Positions 41,756-50,077 of a stretch of 64,000 nucleotides of DNA are shown here, one piece after another. A model generated the notes under the pieces. That model had not been told where the DNA came from and made no database searches. It saw nothing but the letters and a program-made list of their open reading frames with translations. Position numbers and translations under genes: made by a program. The stretch covers positions 1,488,001 to 1,552,000 of the forward strand of contig NZ_CP059163.1 of assembly GCF_013466785.1 (NCBI RefSeq), given 5' to 3'. Source of the stretch: Nocardioides marinisabuli (GTDB lineage: Bacteria; Actinomycetota; Actinomycetes; Propionibacteriales; Nocardioidaceae). Numbering within the stretch: position 1 is the stretch's first letter; each line of letters begins with the position of its first letter.

Positions 41756-42946
41756 GTGAGCCCCGCAGCGACCCGTGCCGAGCCCAGCGCCCCGCTGAGG
41801 GTGCAGGAGATCCCGCCCGCCGACCACCTGGCCTTCCTGGACGGGCGGTCCTCCGCGAGCTTCCTGCAGACCCCCGCCTGGGGCCGGGTCAAGGCCGAGT
41901 GGCGCCGCGAGTCGCTGGGCTTCTTCGCCGGCGACGAGCTCGTCGGCGCCGCCCTGGTGCTCTACCGCCAGCTGCCCCGGCTCAAGCGCTACCTGGCCTA
42001 CGTGCCCGAGGGCCCGGTCATCGACTGGGGCGACGACGACCTGGCCCGCTGGCTCGAGCCGCTGGCCGCGCACTGCCGGGCCCGGGGGGCCTTCGGGGTG
42101 CGGATGGGCCCGCCCGTGGTCACCGCCCGCTGGAGCGCCCAGCAGGTCAAGGACGGCATCGCCGACGACGCCGTACGCCGCCTCGGCGACCTGGCGCCGC
42201 TCGAGCGCGACGTCGTGGGGGCGCGCGTCGTCTCCCAGCTCGAGTCGCTGGGCTGGCGCCACCAGGGCGTCGAGGGCGGCTTCGCCGCCGGCCAGCCGCA
42301 GTTCGTCTTCCAGGTGCCGCTCGTCGACGACGACGCGGCGCCCCTCGACGAGGACGCCGTGCTCAAGGCGATGAACCAGCAGTGGCGGCGCAACATCAAG
42401 AAGGCCGCCAAGGCCGGCGTCGAGGTGCAGTCGACCTCGGGCGTCGCCGAGGCCCTCGAGGCGCTGCCGGACTTCCACGAGCTCTACGTGCACACCGCCG
42501 AGCGCGACCACTTCACCCCGCGCCCGCTCTCCTACTTCCGCACCATGGTCGAGGCGCTGGCCGGCGAGGGCGAGCAGCTCGGCCAGCCCGACCGCCTGCG
42601 CCTGCACCTGGCGCGCCACGAGGGCGACCTGGTCGCGGCGACCATCGCGATCCGGGTCGGCACCCACGCCTGGTACTCCTACGGCGCCTCGTCGACCGAG
42701 AAGCGCGACGTGCGCGGCTCCAACGCCGCGCAGTGGGCGATGATGCGCGACGCCCTCGCCGCCGGCGCCCACGTCTACGACCTGCGCGGCATCACCGACA
42801 CCCTCGAGGCCGACGACAGCCACGTCGGGCTGATCCAGTTCAAGGTCGGCACCGGCGGCCAGGCCGTCGAGTACGCCGGCGAGTGGGACCTGCCGCTCAA
42901 CAAGGTGCTCTACCGCGCCTTCAGCCTCTACATGGCGCGCCGGTGA
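41756..42946 (+). CDS. FemABX-type aminoacyl transferase (peptidoglycan cross-bridge)
   Basis: 396 residues, two GNAT-like domains of the FemABX family, which move an amino acid from aminoacyl-tRNA to the lipid II stem peptide. Conserved parts: SFLQTPAWGRVKAEWRRESLGFF at the start, LAYVPEGPVIDW, QWRRNIKKAAKAGV, FHELYVHTAERDHFTPRPLSYFRTM, and the final AQWAMMRDALAAGAHVYDLRG, GLIQFKVGTGGQAVEYAGEWDLP. Only 7 nt precede the racemase-like gene, so the two form an operon. The transferred amino acid is not predictable. Confidence 0.92.
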   Translation: MSPAATRAEPSAPLRVQEIPPADHLAFLDGRSSASFLQTPAWGRVKAEWRRESLGFFAGDELVGAALVLYRQLPRLKRYLAYVPEGPVIDWGDDDLARWLEPLAAHCRARGAFGVRMGPPVVTARWSAQQVKDGIADDAVRRLGDLAPLERDVVGARVVSQLESLGWRHQGVEGGFAAGQPQFVFQVPLVDDDAAPLDEDAVLKAMNQQWRRNIKKAAKAGVEVQSTSGVAEALEALPDFHELYVHTAERDHFTPRPLSYFRTMVEALAGEGEQLGQPDRLRLHLARHEGDLVAATIAIRVGTHAWYSYGASSTEKRDVRGSNAAQWAMMRDALAAGAHVYDLRGITDTLEADDSHVGLIQFKVGTGGQAVEYAGEWDLPLNKVLYRAFSLYMARR

Positions 42947-42953
42947 CCGCGCG

Positions 42954-44063
42954 ATGAGCCTCACGCTGACCGTCGACGGCCCCCGCTGGCGCGAGCACCT
43001 GCGCCGCACCGCCGCCGCCCACCCCGGGCTGGTGCCCGTGGTCAAGGGCAACGGCTACGGCTTCGGGCTGGGCCGCCTCGCGCGGCGTACCCAGTGGCTG
43101 GCCGAGCAGGACCTGGGCCACGAGCCCGGGGCCGGCACCTGCGACACCCTGGCCGTGGGCACCTACGACGAGATCGGCGAGGTCGCCCAGCGCTTCGGCG
43201 GCAGCATCGTGGTGCTCACCCCCTGGCGACCCTTCGGGACCGCGCTCGAGGCGACCGACGACGACCACCTGGCCGAGCGGCTGGTGCACACCGTGGGCCG
43301 GCTCGAGGACCTGCGCGACCTGCTCGAGCGCCGCCCGCGGGCGCGGTTCGTCCTCGAGCGGATGACCAGCATGCAGCGCCACGGGTTCACCGCCCGCGGC
43401 CTCTGGTCGGTCGGCGAGGTGCTGCGCGCCCACCCCGGCGCCCGCCTCGAGGGCGTCGCGATGCACTTCCCGCTCGCGCACGGCTCGCACACCTCCGAGG
43501 CCTCGCGGCTGCTCACCGACGTGGTCGGCGCCGAGCTGCCCGAGGGCGACGGCGCGCGCACGGTGTGGGTCTCGCACCTCAGCGACGCCGAGCTGGCCGG
43601 GCTGGCCGCGCGCTGGCCGGAGTACCGGTTCCGCTCCCGGATGGGCACCGGGTTGTGGCTCGGTGAGCGCTCCGCACTGAGCGTGACCTCGACGGTCCTC
43701 GACGTGCACCCCCTCGAGCGCGGCGACGTCTTCGGCTACCGCGGGCGCACCGCCCCGAAGTCGGGGCACCTGCTGGTGGTGACCGGCGGCACCGCCCACG
43801 GCATCGGCCTCGAGGCGCCCACCGGGGACCTCGGGCTGCGCGGTCGCGCCGCCACCCTGGCCCGCGGCGGCCTCGACGCCGTCGGGTTCGTGCGCTCGCC
43901 GTTCTCCATCGACGCCAAGCAGCGCCTCTTCGCCGAGCCGCCGCACATGCAGGCCTCGATGCTCTTCCTGCCCACCGGCGCCCGGGTCCCGGCCGTCGGC
44001 GACCTGCTCGACGTCCGGGTCCGCTACACCGCCACCACGTTCGACCGCGTCGTCGTCACCTGA
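42954..44063 (+). CDS. alanine racemase-like PLP protein lacking the catalytic Tyr
   Basis: 369 residues, alanine racemase fold: N-terminal barrel with PLP lysine Lys31 in VVKGNGYGFG, MTSMQRHGF, and the C-terminal beta domain with SRMGTGLWLG. In racemases the segment GYADGxxR supplies the second catalytic base Tyr; here the corresponding text is GGTAHGIG (about 277-284), so Tyr is Thr and the Arg is absent. The protein therefore probably binds PLP but does not racemise by the usual two-base mechanism. Coupled to a FemX-like transferase, it may handle a D-amino acid or other amine for the cell wall. ATG start. Confidence 0.85.
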   Translation: MSLTLTVDGPRWREHLRRTAAAHPGLVPVVKGNGYGFGLGRLARRTQWLAEQDLGHEPGAGTCDTLAVGTYDEIGEVAQRFGGSIVVLTPWRPFGTALEATDDDHLAERLVHTVGRLEDLRDLLERRPRARFVLERMTSMQRHGFTARGLWSVGEVLRAHPGARLEGVAMHFPLAHGSHTSEASRLLTDVVGAELPEGDGARTVWVSHLSDAELAGLAARWPEYRFRSRMGTGLWLGERSALSVTSTVLDVHPLERGDVFGYRGRTAPKSGHLLVVTGGTAHGIGLEAPTGDLGLRGRAATLARGGLDAVGFVRSPFSIDAKQRLFAEPPHMQASMLFLPTGARVPAVGDLLDVRVRYTATTFDRVVVT

Positions 44064-44090
44064 GGCTGCCCGGCGGAGTCGTGGCCCGGC

Positions 44091-44187
44091 TGCATGAGTC
44101 CCCGGTCGACCGGTGACTCATGCACTTGTCAGGTGTTGCAACACCCACTAAGTGCAGGAATCACCGGCTGACCGGGGACTCATGCAC
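44091..44187. repeat. composite palindromic repeat in a convergent gap
   Basis: The 17-bp unit TGCATGAGTCCCCGGTC at 44091 meets its near-complement ending at 44124 (one mismatch), making a 34-bp palindrome. A second palindrome spans 44122-44155 around GGTGTTGCAACACC. A third copy of the unit (44170-44187, minus sense) lies inside the last codons of the GT87 gene and encodes its end HESPVSR. Confidence 0.8.
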
Positions 44188-45615
44188 GGGCGCCGGGGCC
44201 CCCGGGGGTACGTCGGTCGGGGGCGGTGGGGGCAGCGGGCGGCGTACGGGGTCGTGCTGGGGGCGCCACACGTCGCGGGCGACCAGGGCCACCAGGTAGA
44301 GCTCGGCACCCACCCGCAGCACGATCGCCACCCAGTAGAAGCCGGCGTCACCGCCGCCCCCGGCGTCGAGGAGCCCGCCGAGGTACCACCACACGGCGGC
44401 GAAGTAGAAGACCTCGCCGGCCTGCCACACCAGCTGGTCGCGCAGGCGGGGGCGGGCCAGCACGGCGAGGGGCAGCAGCCACAGCACGTACTGCGGCGAG
44501 TAGACCTTGTTGACGAGCAGGAAGCCCGCCACCAGCAGGAAGCCCAGCTGGGCCAGGCGCGGGGTCTCGGGGGCCAGCATGCCGAGCACGAAGACGCCGG
44601 CGCACCAGGCGGCGAAGAAGGCCAGCGACGCGGTGTTGATGGTGGAGGGGTCGATGTCGAGGTCGCCGGCCTGCGCGGCGACCAGCCACAGCGAGCCCAG
44701 GTCGGCGCCGCGCTCGGAGTTGAAGGACCAGAAGACCCGCCACTGCTCGTAGCCGGTGAGCACCGCCGGCAGGTTGGTCAGCAGCCAGGCCACGCCCGCG
44801 CCCAGCCACACCACGCCGAGCTCGCGCCAGCGGCGCCCGCGCAGGCAGATCACCAGCACCGCGCCGAGCAGGAACAGCGGGTAGAGCTTGGTGGCGGTGC
44901 CGACCCCGATGAGCACCCCGGTCAGCAGCGGCCGCCCGGTCGCCCACGCCCACAGGGCGCCGGCGACCAGCACGACGGCGAGCAGGTCCCAGTTGACCAG
45001 GCCGGTCAGCAGCAGCGCGGGCGAGACCGCGAACCACAGCGCGTCCCACGGCCGACGCGCGTGGGTGCGGGCCAGCAGCCACACCGCGAGCAGCGTCAGC
45101 ACCGCGAAGCCCAGGGCGTTGACGATGACGAAGGCGCGGATCTCGCGCTGCACCTCGGCGTCGCCGAACAGCGAGCCGGGGTCCGCGGCGCGGCGCTCGG
45201 CGAGGTCGGGCAGGCCCCCGAGGCCCTCGGTCAGCCCCTGCGCCACCAGCGCGGTGCCCCACGCCCAGTAGGAGATGCCGACGGGGTACTCCATCACCTC
45301 GGGGTAGCGCTCGCGCAGCGACTCGTCGCCGGAGTAGGGCCACGCCCGCTCCGCCAGCGCCCGCCCGGTGTAGAGGTAGGGCAGGTCGGAGTAGCACATC
45401 TGGCTGAAGCGGGCGTCGCTGTCGCTCCAGGTGTCGGAGTAGCACGGCGCCTTCTGGAGCATCCCCAGCGCCACCACCACCGCGGCCAGCGCGAGCAGCA
45501 CCCGCACCGGCGTCCACCAGGGGTGCCGCCCGGCCCGCTCGCCGAGCGGCCCGCCGAGACCCTCGCTCAGGGTCGCGGCGAGCGGGTCCTCGCGCGTCGG
45601 CGCGGCGTCGGTCAC
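44161..45615 (-). CDS. GT87-family polytopic glycosyltransferase
   Basis: 484 residues, 9-11 membrane helices, GT-C fold of family 87 (DUF2029), polyprenyl-phosphate-mannose-dependent mannosyltransferases in actinobacteria. After a 30-residue tail and the first helix there is a large loop with DTWSDSDARFSQMCYSDLPYLYTGRAL, whose acidic residues probably form the active site; GVGTATKLYPLFLLGAVLV and NKVYSPQYVLWLLPL are family motifs. GTG start overlaps the ponA stop (GTGA). The same order follows ponA1 in M. tuberculosis. The last six codons are made by a copy of a palindromic repeat. Confidence 0.9.
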   Translation of the reverse strand: MTDAAPTREDPLAATLSEGLGGPLGERAGRHPWWTPVRVLLALAAVVVALGMLQKAPCYSDTWSDSDARFSQMCYSDLPYLYTGRALAERAWPYSGDESLRERYPEVMEYPVGISYWAWGTALVAQGLTEGLGGLPDLAERRAADPGSLFGDAEVQREIRAFVIVNALGFAVLTLLAVWLLARTHARRPWDALWFAVSPALLLTGLVNWDLLAVVLVAGALWAWATGRPLLTGVLIGVGTATKLYPLFLLGAVLVICLRGRRWRELGVVWLGAGVAWLLTNLPAVLTGYEQWRVFWSFNSERGADLGSLWLVAAQAGDLDIDPSTINTASLAFFAAWCAGVFVLGMLAPETPRLAQLGFLLVAGFLLVNKVYSPQYVLWLLPLAVLARPRLRDQLVWQAGEVFYFAAVWWYLGGLLDAGGGGDAGFYWVAIVLRVGAELYLVALVARDVWRPQHDPVRRPLPPPPPTDVPPGAPAPVHESPVSR

Positions 45616-47927
45616 TGCGTACGGCGTCGCTCGGCCGTCGCCGCGCCGCCGGCGCGACCACTCGGGCTGGCCGAGGGCCCGCCACCGCTGGCGGCGCCGC
45701 CGGACGGCGACTGCGACGGCGACGACGAGGGGCTGCTCGACGGCGAGGAGCTGCCGCTGGGCCCGCAGAGGATCCCGTCGCAGTCGTCGGTGGGGCTCGG
45801 GGTCGGCGTGGGCGCCTGGGTCGTCGGCTCCTCGGTGGGGGTCGGCTCCTGGGTCGGCGTCGGCTGCCTGGTGGGCGACTGCCGGGTCGGCTGCGGGGTG
45901 GTGGGCGCCGGCGGCGCGGTCGTCGGCGCGTAGCCCGGGGGCGCCTCGCCGTCGACGAAGACCGGCTCGGGGAACTCCTCGACCTCGAGGCCCTCCATCA
46001 GGTCGCTCATCACCGCGAGCCAGGTGTCGGCGGGGTAGGCGCCGCCGAAGTACTCCGGCAGCCAGCCCTGCAGCTGCTCGTTGCCCTTGCCGCGCACGTA
46101 CATCACCGCGGTCGACATCTGCGGGGTGTAGCCGGCGAACCAGGCCGAGGAGACCTCGCCCTTGCCGTTGGTCGCGGTGCCGGTCTTGCCGGCCGCGGGC
46201 CGGCCCAGCGCCAGCGCCGCTGTGCCCGAGCCGCCGGTGACGTTCTGCTGCAGGGCGTAGGAGACGTCGGCGGCGATGTCGGCGCTGACGGCGCGCTCGG
46301 TGCTGTCCTCGTGGGTGTACTCGACCTCGCCGTCGGCGTTCACGACCTCCTCGACGACGTACGGCTCGGCGTAGACGCCCTCGTTGGCGATCGTGGCGTA
46401 GGCGTTGGCCATGTTGATCGGGCTGACGGTCGCGTTGCCCAGGGCGATGCCGGTGATCGGCTCCAGGCCCGGGGACGTCGGCGGGATGCCGGCCGCGTTC
46501 TTGCCGGCCTCGGCCGGCGGCACGCCCATCGCGTTGGCCATGTCGAGGACCTTCTGCGGGCCCTTCTCCATCGCCAGGGTCATGTCGATGAACGCGGAGT
46601 TCGCCGACTTCTGGGTCGCGTAGACCATGTCGATGGCCGACCCGTAGCTCTGGTCGCCCTGGTTCTCGATCTCGGTGCCGTCGGGCAGCTCGTAGGGCGA
46701 GTTGCCGTCGAAGGTGTCGCGCAGCGAGAAGCCCTCCTTGATGGCCGCGGCGAGCGCGAAGGCCTTCATGGTCGAGCCGGCCTGGCCGCCGGTGACGGCC
46801 CAGTTGTACTGCGACTGCACGTAGTCCTGGCCGCCGTAGAAGCCGCGCACCGCACCCGTGCCGGGCTCGACGCTGGCCACTCCGACGTGCAGCTGCTTGT
46901 CGCCGAAGCCCTCGGGGCGGGCCTCGAGGACGCCCTCCTCGGCGGCCTTCATGGCCTCCTCGGTGAAGGTGGTGGTCACGCGCAGGCCGCCGCCGTCGAT
47001 CTCGTCGTCGGTGAAGCCGAGCCGGTTCAGCTCGTCGCGCACCATCTCGAGGACGTGGCCCTTCTGGCCGCCGTAGGTGCTCTCCGCGGCGATCTCGGGG
47101 AACTTCGGCAGCCGCTTGACCGCCTTCTCCGCGGCCTCGGGTGTGATCGACTCGAGCTTCTCCATCTGGCTCAGCACGTAGGCGTAGCGCCCCTCGAGCA
47201 ACCGCTTGCTCTCCTTGCCGCCGGCCGGGTCGAAGCGCGAGGGATTGTTGAGCACCGAAGCCAGCACCGCCGACTGGCGCAGGTTCATGTCGGTGGCGTC
47301 CTTGCCGAAGTACGCCTGCGCGGCCGCCTGCACGCCGTACGCGCCGCGACCGAAGTAGATGGTGTTGAGGTAGCCCTGCAGGATCTCGGTCTTCGACTGC
47401 TTGCGGTGCAGCTTGAGGGCCAGGATCGCCTCCTTGACCTTGCGCTCGTAGGAGCGCTCCTGGGTCAGGTAGAGCACCTTGACGTACTGCTGGGTGATGG
47501 TCGAGGCGCCCTGGGTGTCGTCACCGGAGGCGTTGTTGAAGAAGGCGCGGGCGATGCCCTTGGGGTCGAGCCCGGAGTCGCTCCAGAAGGACTGGTTCTC
47601 CGCGGCGACCACCGCGTCCTTGATCGAGTCGGGCATCTCCTCGTAGCTGATCGAGGTGCGGTCCTGGGTCGCGAAGCGGCCGGCCTCGGTCTTGCCGTCG
47701 TCGTAGTAGACGAAGGTCGTCTCGGTCTCGAACTCGGCGTTGGGGTCCGGGATGTCGGTGCTCTGGTAGAGGTAGAAGAACCCACCGGCAGCCAGCAGCG
47801 CGCCCACGAGACCGGCGATCGAGCCCCACTTCAGGACGCTCAGCGAACGCTGCTTCCACGTCCGCGGGGTCTTCTTCTTCGGCGTCTTCTTCACGGCCGG
47901 GCCCTCGGCCCTGCGCTTGGCTGTCAC
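45612..47927 (-). CDS. ponA: class A penicillin-binding protein (PonA-like)
   Basis: 771 residues. Lys-rich cytoplasmic tail, membrane helix about 34-55, glycosyltransferase 51 domain with the catalytic Glu110 in AAENQSFW and [11 protein letters not shown], then a transpeptidase with STMK near 385, SAN in KSANSAF and KTG in AAGKTGTA near 580. It polymerises glycan strands and cross-links peptides outside the membrane. The C-terminal 120 residues are Pro/Thr/Ser-rich with one Cys pair (DDCDGILCG), probably spanning the wall. GTG start at 47927; ribosome binding site weak. Coupled to the GT87 gene, divergent from the PadR gene. Confidence 0.95.
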   Translation of the reverse strand: MTAKRRAEGPAVKKTPKKKTPRTWKQRSLSVLKWGSIAGLVGALLAAGGFFYLYQSTDIPDPNAEFETETTFVYYDDGKTEAGRFATQDRTSISYEEMPDSIKDAVVAAENQSFWSDSGLDPKGIARAFFNNASGDDTQGASTITQQYVKVLYLTQERSYERKVKEAILALKLHRKQSKTEILQGYLNTIYFGRGAYGVQAAAQAYFGKDATDMNLRQSAVLASVLNNPSRFDPAGGKESKRLLEGRYAYVLSQMEKLESITPEAAEKAVKRLPKFPEIAAESTYGGQKGHVLEMVRDELNRLGFTDDEIDGGGLRVTTTFTEEAMKAAEEGVLEARPEGFGDKQLHVGVASVEPGTGAVRGFYGGQDYVQSQYNWAVTGGQAGSTMKAFALAAAIKEGFSLRDTFDGNSPYELPDGTEIENQGDQSYGSAIDMVYATQKSANSAFIDMTLAMEKGPQKVLDMANAMGVPPAEAGKNAAGIPPTSPGLEPITGIALGNATVSPINMANAYATIANEGVYAEPYVVEEVVNADGEVEYTHEDSTERAVSADIAADVSYALQQNVTGGSGTAALALGRPAAGKTGTATNGKGEVSSAWFAGYTPQMSTAVMYVRGKGNEQLQGWLPEYFGGAYPADTWLAVMSDLMEGLEVEEFPEPVFVDGEAPPGYAPTTAPPAPTTPQPTRQSPTRQPTPTQEPTPTEEPTTQAPTPTPSPTDDCDGILCGPSGSSSPSSSPSSSPSQSPSGGAASGGGPSASPSGRAGGAATAERRRTQ

Positions 47928-48063
47928 GTCGGTGCTGCTCCAGGGGAAGGGGGCGCGACCAGCACGCCCGGTGGTCCGGACCGTCCATCAGGGTACGCAA
48001 CCGGCCCGAGGACGCACCGATCCTCGCGACCCGGCGTGATAGAAGCAGTTTTCTCATCGCGGG

Positions 48064-48084
48064 GATATATCGCTACGATATGTC
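48064..48084 (+). promoter_or_regulatory. PadR operator overlapping its -10 hexamer TACGAT
   Basis: GATATATCG and CGATATGTC (9-bp arms, one mismatch) flank CTA. The -10 TACGAT (48074-48079) lies inside and ends 7 nt before the ATG, so PadR binding would block its own leaderless promoter, and perhaps ponA. Confidence 0.65.
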
Positions 48085-48086
48085 GC

Positions 48087-48776
48087 ATGGCACGCCGTGG
48101 AGAGACCATCGAGCTGGCAGTCCTCGGACTGCTGCACGAGGGACCCATGCACGGCTACGAGCTGCGCAAGCGGCTGAACCTGATGCTCGGCTGGGGCCGG
48201 GTGCTCTCCTACGGCTCGCTCTACCCGACGCTGAAGAAGATGCTGCGCGCCGGGCTGATCGAGGAGTCCGCGCCCACCCGCACCCCGGTGAGCCGCCGGC
48301 CCCGGATCACCTACCAGGTGACCCCCGCCGGCACCCTCGAGTTCGAGCGCCTGATGTCGGAGGTCGGCCCCACCGCGTGGGAGGACGACAACTTCGACAT
48401 CCGCTTCGCCTTCTTCTCCTCCACCGACATGGAGATCCGCCTGCGGGTCCTCGAGGGACGCCGCACCCGGCTCCAGGAGCGCCTCGAGCGGGTGCAGGGC
48501 CAGCTGTCGATGACCCAGAAGGAGGTCGACCGCTACGCCGCAGAGCTGCAGCGCCACGGCGTCGAGTCGGTCGAGCGCGAGGTCAAGTGGCTCTCCGACC
48601 TCATCAACGCCGAGCGCGGCGTGGCCCACCCCGGCCCGCACGAGCGCACCACCGGCGAGCAGCACGACGACCTGCCCGAAGACCAGCACGAAGACCAGCA
48701 CGTCCCACCGGCCGCCTCACCCGAGGTGCCGGCGACCACAGCTCGACTCGCCGGCCCCGCGGCCGGCGAGTCGTGA
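48087..48776 (+). CDS. PadR-family transcriptional regulator
   Basis: 229 residues. Winged helix at about 8-85: [44 protein letters not shown], then [18 protein letters not shown] coiled-coil dimer domain ([27 protein letters not shown]) follows, then an acidic, His-rich disordered tail (EDQHEDQH). Orthologues next to ino1 and ponA in mycobacteria and Streptomyces suggest control of envelope or inositol genes. ATG start 7 nt after TACGAT. Confidence 0.93.
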   Translation: MARRGETIELAVLGLLHEGPMHGYELRKRLNLMLGWGRVLSYGSLYPTLKKMLRAGLIEESAPTRTPVSRRPRITYQVTPAGTLEFERLMSEVGPTAWEDDNFDIRFAFFSSTDMEIRLRVLEGRRTRLQERLERVQGQLSMTQKEVDRYAAELQRHGVESVEREVKWLSDLINAERGVAHPGPHERTTGEQHDDLPEDQHEDQHVPPAASPEVPATTARLAGPAAGES

Positions 48777-48796
48777 GACAAGGAAGGAACGACCCG

Positions 48797-49882
48797 ATGG
48801 GTTCGGTTCGAGTAGCAATCGTGGGAGTCGGCAACTGCGCCACCTCCCTCGTCCAGGGTGTCGAGTACTACAAGGACGCCGACCCCGAGGGCAGCGTCCC
48901 CGGTCTGATGCACGTCATGTTCGGCGACTACCACGTCAAGGACGTCGACTTCGTCGCCGCCTTCGACGTCGACGACATGAAGGTCGGCAAGGACCTCTCC
49001 GAGGCCATCCACGCCTCGCAGAACAACACGATCAAGATCGCCGACGTCCCGACCCTCGGTGTCGAGGTCCAGCGCGGCCCGACCCTCGACGGCCTGGGCA
49101 AGTACTACCGCGAGACCATCGAGGAGTCCGGCGCCGAGCCGGTCGACGTCGTGCAGGTGCTGCGCGAGCGCGAGGTCGACGTGATGGTCTCCTACCTGCC
49201 CGTGGGCTCGGAGGAGGCGGACAAGTTCTACGCGCAGTGCGCCATCGACGCGGGCGTCGCCTTCGTCAACGCCCTGCCCGTCTTCATCGCCTCCGACCCC
49301 GAGTGGGCCAAGAAGTTCGAGGACGCCGGCGTCCCGATCGTCGGCGACGACATCAAGAGCCAGGTCGGCGCCACCATCACGCACCGCGTGATGGCCCGCC
49401 TCTTCGAGGACCGCGGCGTCACGCTGGACCGCACCTACCAGCTCAACGTCGGCGGCAACATGGACTTCAAGAACATGCTCGAGCGCGAGCGCCTGGAGTC
49501 CAAGAAGGTCTCCAAGACCCAGGCCGTCACCTCCAACCTGACCGGTGAGCTCAAGGGCAAGATCTCCGACCGCAACGTCCACATCGGTCCCTCGGACCAC
49601 GTCGAGTGGCTCGACGACCGCAAGTGGGCCTACGTGCGCCTCGAGGGCCGCGCCTTCGGCGACGTCCCGCTGAACCTCGAGTACAAGCTCGAGGTCTGGG
49701 ACTCCCCGAACTCCGCCGGCATCATCATCGACGCCCTGCGCGCCGCGAAGATCGCCAAGGACCGCGGCATCGGCGGCCCGATCATCTCGGCGTCGTCGTA
49801 CCTGATGAAGTCCCCCCCGGTGCAGCTGCCCGACGACGAGGGTCGCCGCCGCGTCGAGGCCTTCATCGCCGGCGAGGAGTAA
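48797..49882 (+). CDS. ino1: inositol-3-phosphate synthase
   Basis: 361 residues. Converts glucose 6-phosphate to 1L-myo-inositol 1-phosphate using NAD, the first step to phosphatidylinositol and mycothiol. [17 protein letters not shown] is the Rossmann loop; [31 protein letters not shown] and [20 protein letters not shown] are the conserved active-site segments with catalytic lysines. Length is typical of the short bacterial form. AAGGAAGGA lies about 6 nt upstream. It follows the PadR gene after 20 nt and may be co-transcribed. Confidence 0.97.
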   Translation: MGSVRVAIVGVGNCATSLVQGVEYYKDADPEGSVPGLMHVMFGDYHVKDVDFVAAFDVDDMKVGKDLSEAIHASQNNTIKIADVPTLGVEVQRGPTLDGLGKYYRETIEESGAEPVDVVQVLREREVDVMVSYLPVGSEEADKFYAQCAIDAGVAFVNALPVFIASDPEWAKKFEDAGVPIVGDDIKSQVGATITHRVMARLFEDRGVTLDRTYQLNVGGNMDFKNMLERERLESKKVSKTQAVTSNLTGELKGKISDRNVHIGPSDHVEWLDDRKWAYVRLEGRAFGDVPLNLEYKLEVWDSPNSAGIIIDALRAAKIAKDRGIGGPIISASSYLMKSPPVQLPDDEGRRRVEAFIAGEE

Positions 49883-49925
49883 GCACCTCCCCCCAGCACG
49901 ACCCAGCACGACCCAGCACCGAGGA

Positions 49926-49952
49926 CGGCGCGGACCCACCGGGTCCGCGCCG
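49926..49952 (+). terminator. ino1 terminator
   Basis: CGGCGCGGACCC (49926-49937) and GGGTCCGCGCCG (49941-49952) are perfect 12-bp complements with loop ACC. Confidence 0.85.
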
Positions 49953-50041
49953 TTCGTCGTACCCCCCTCGCGGGTGAGGGCGGTGAAGAAGGGCGGCCCG
50001 CTCGTAACCCGTGGCCCACGGGGGTCGTTGGCCCGGGGTAC

Positions 50042-50060
50042 GCGCCCCTACCGGGGGCGC
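50042..50060 (+). other. leader hairpin before the M6 protease gene
   Basis: GCGCCCC and GGGGCGC pair (7 bp) around TACCG, 17 nt before the ATG at 50078. It might mask or set the ribosome binding site; GAGGA follows the stem. The rest of 49953-50041 shows only short GC hairpins. Confidence 0.35.
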
Positions 50061-50077
50061 CCGTCTCGAGGACCACC

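Noticed and set aside
50042-50060. Riboswitch before the M6 protease
   Set aside because: Only a simple GC hairpin is seen; no known aptamer core could be matched.
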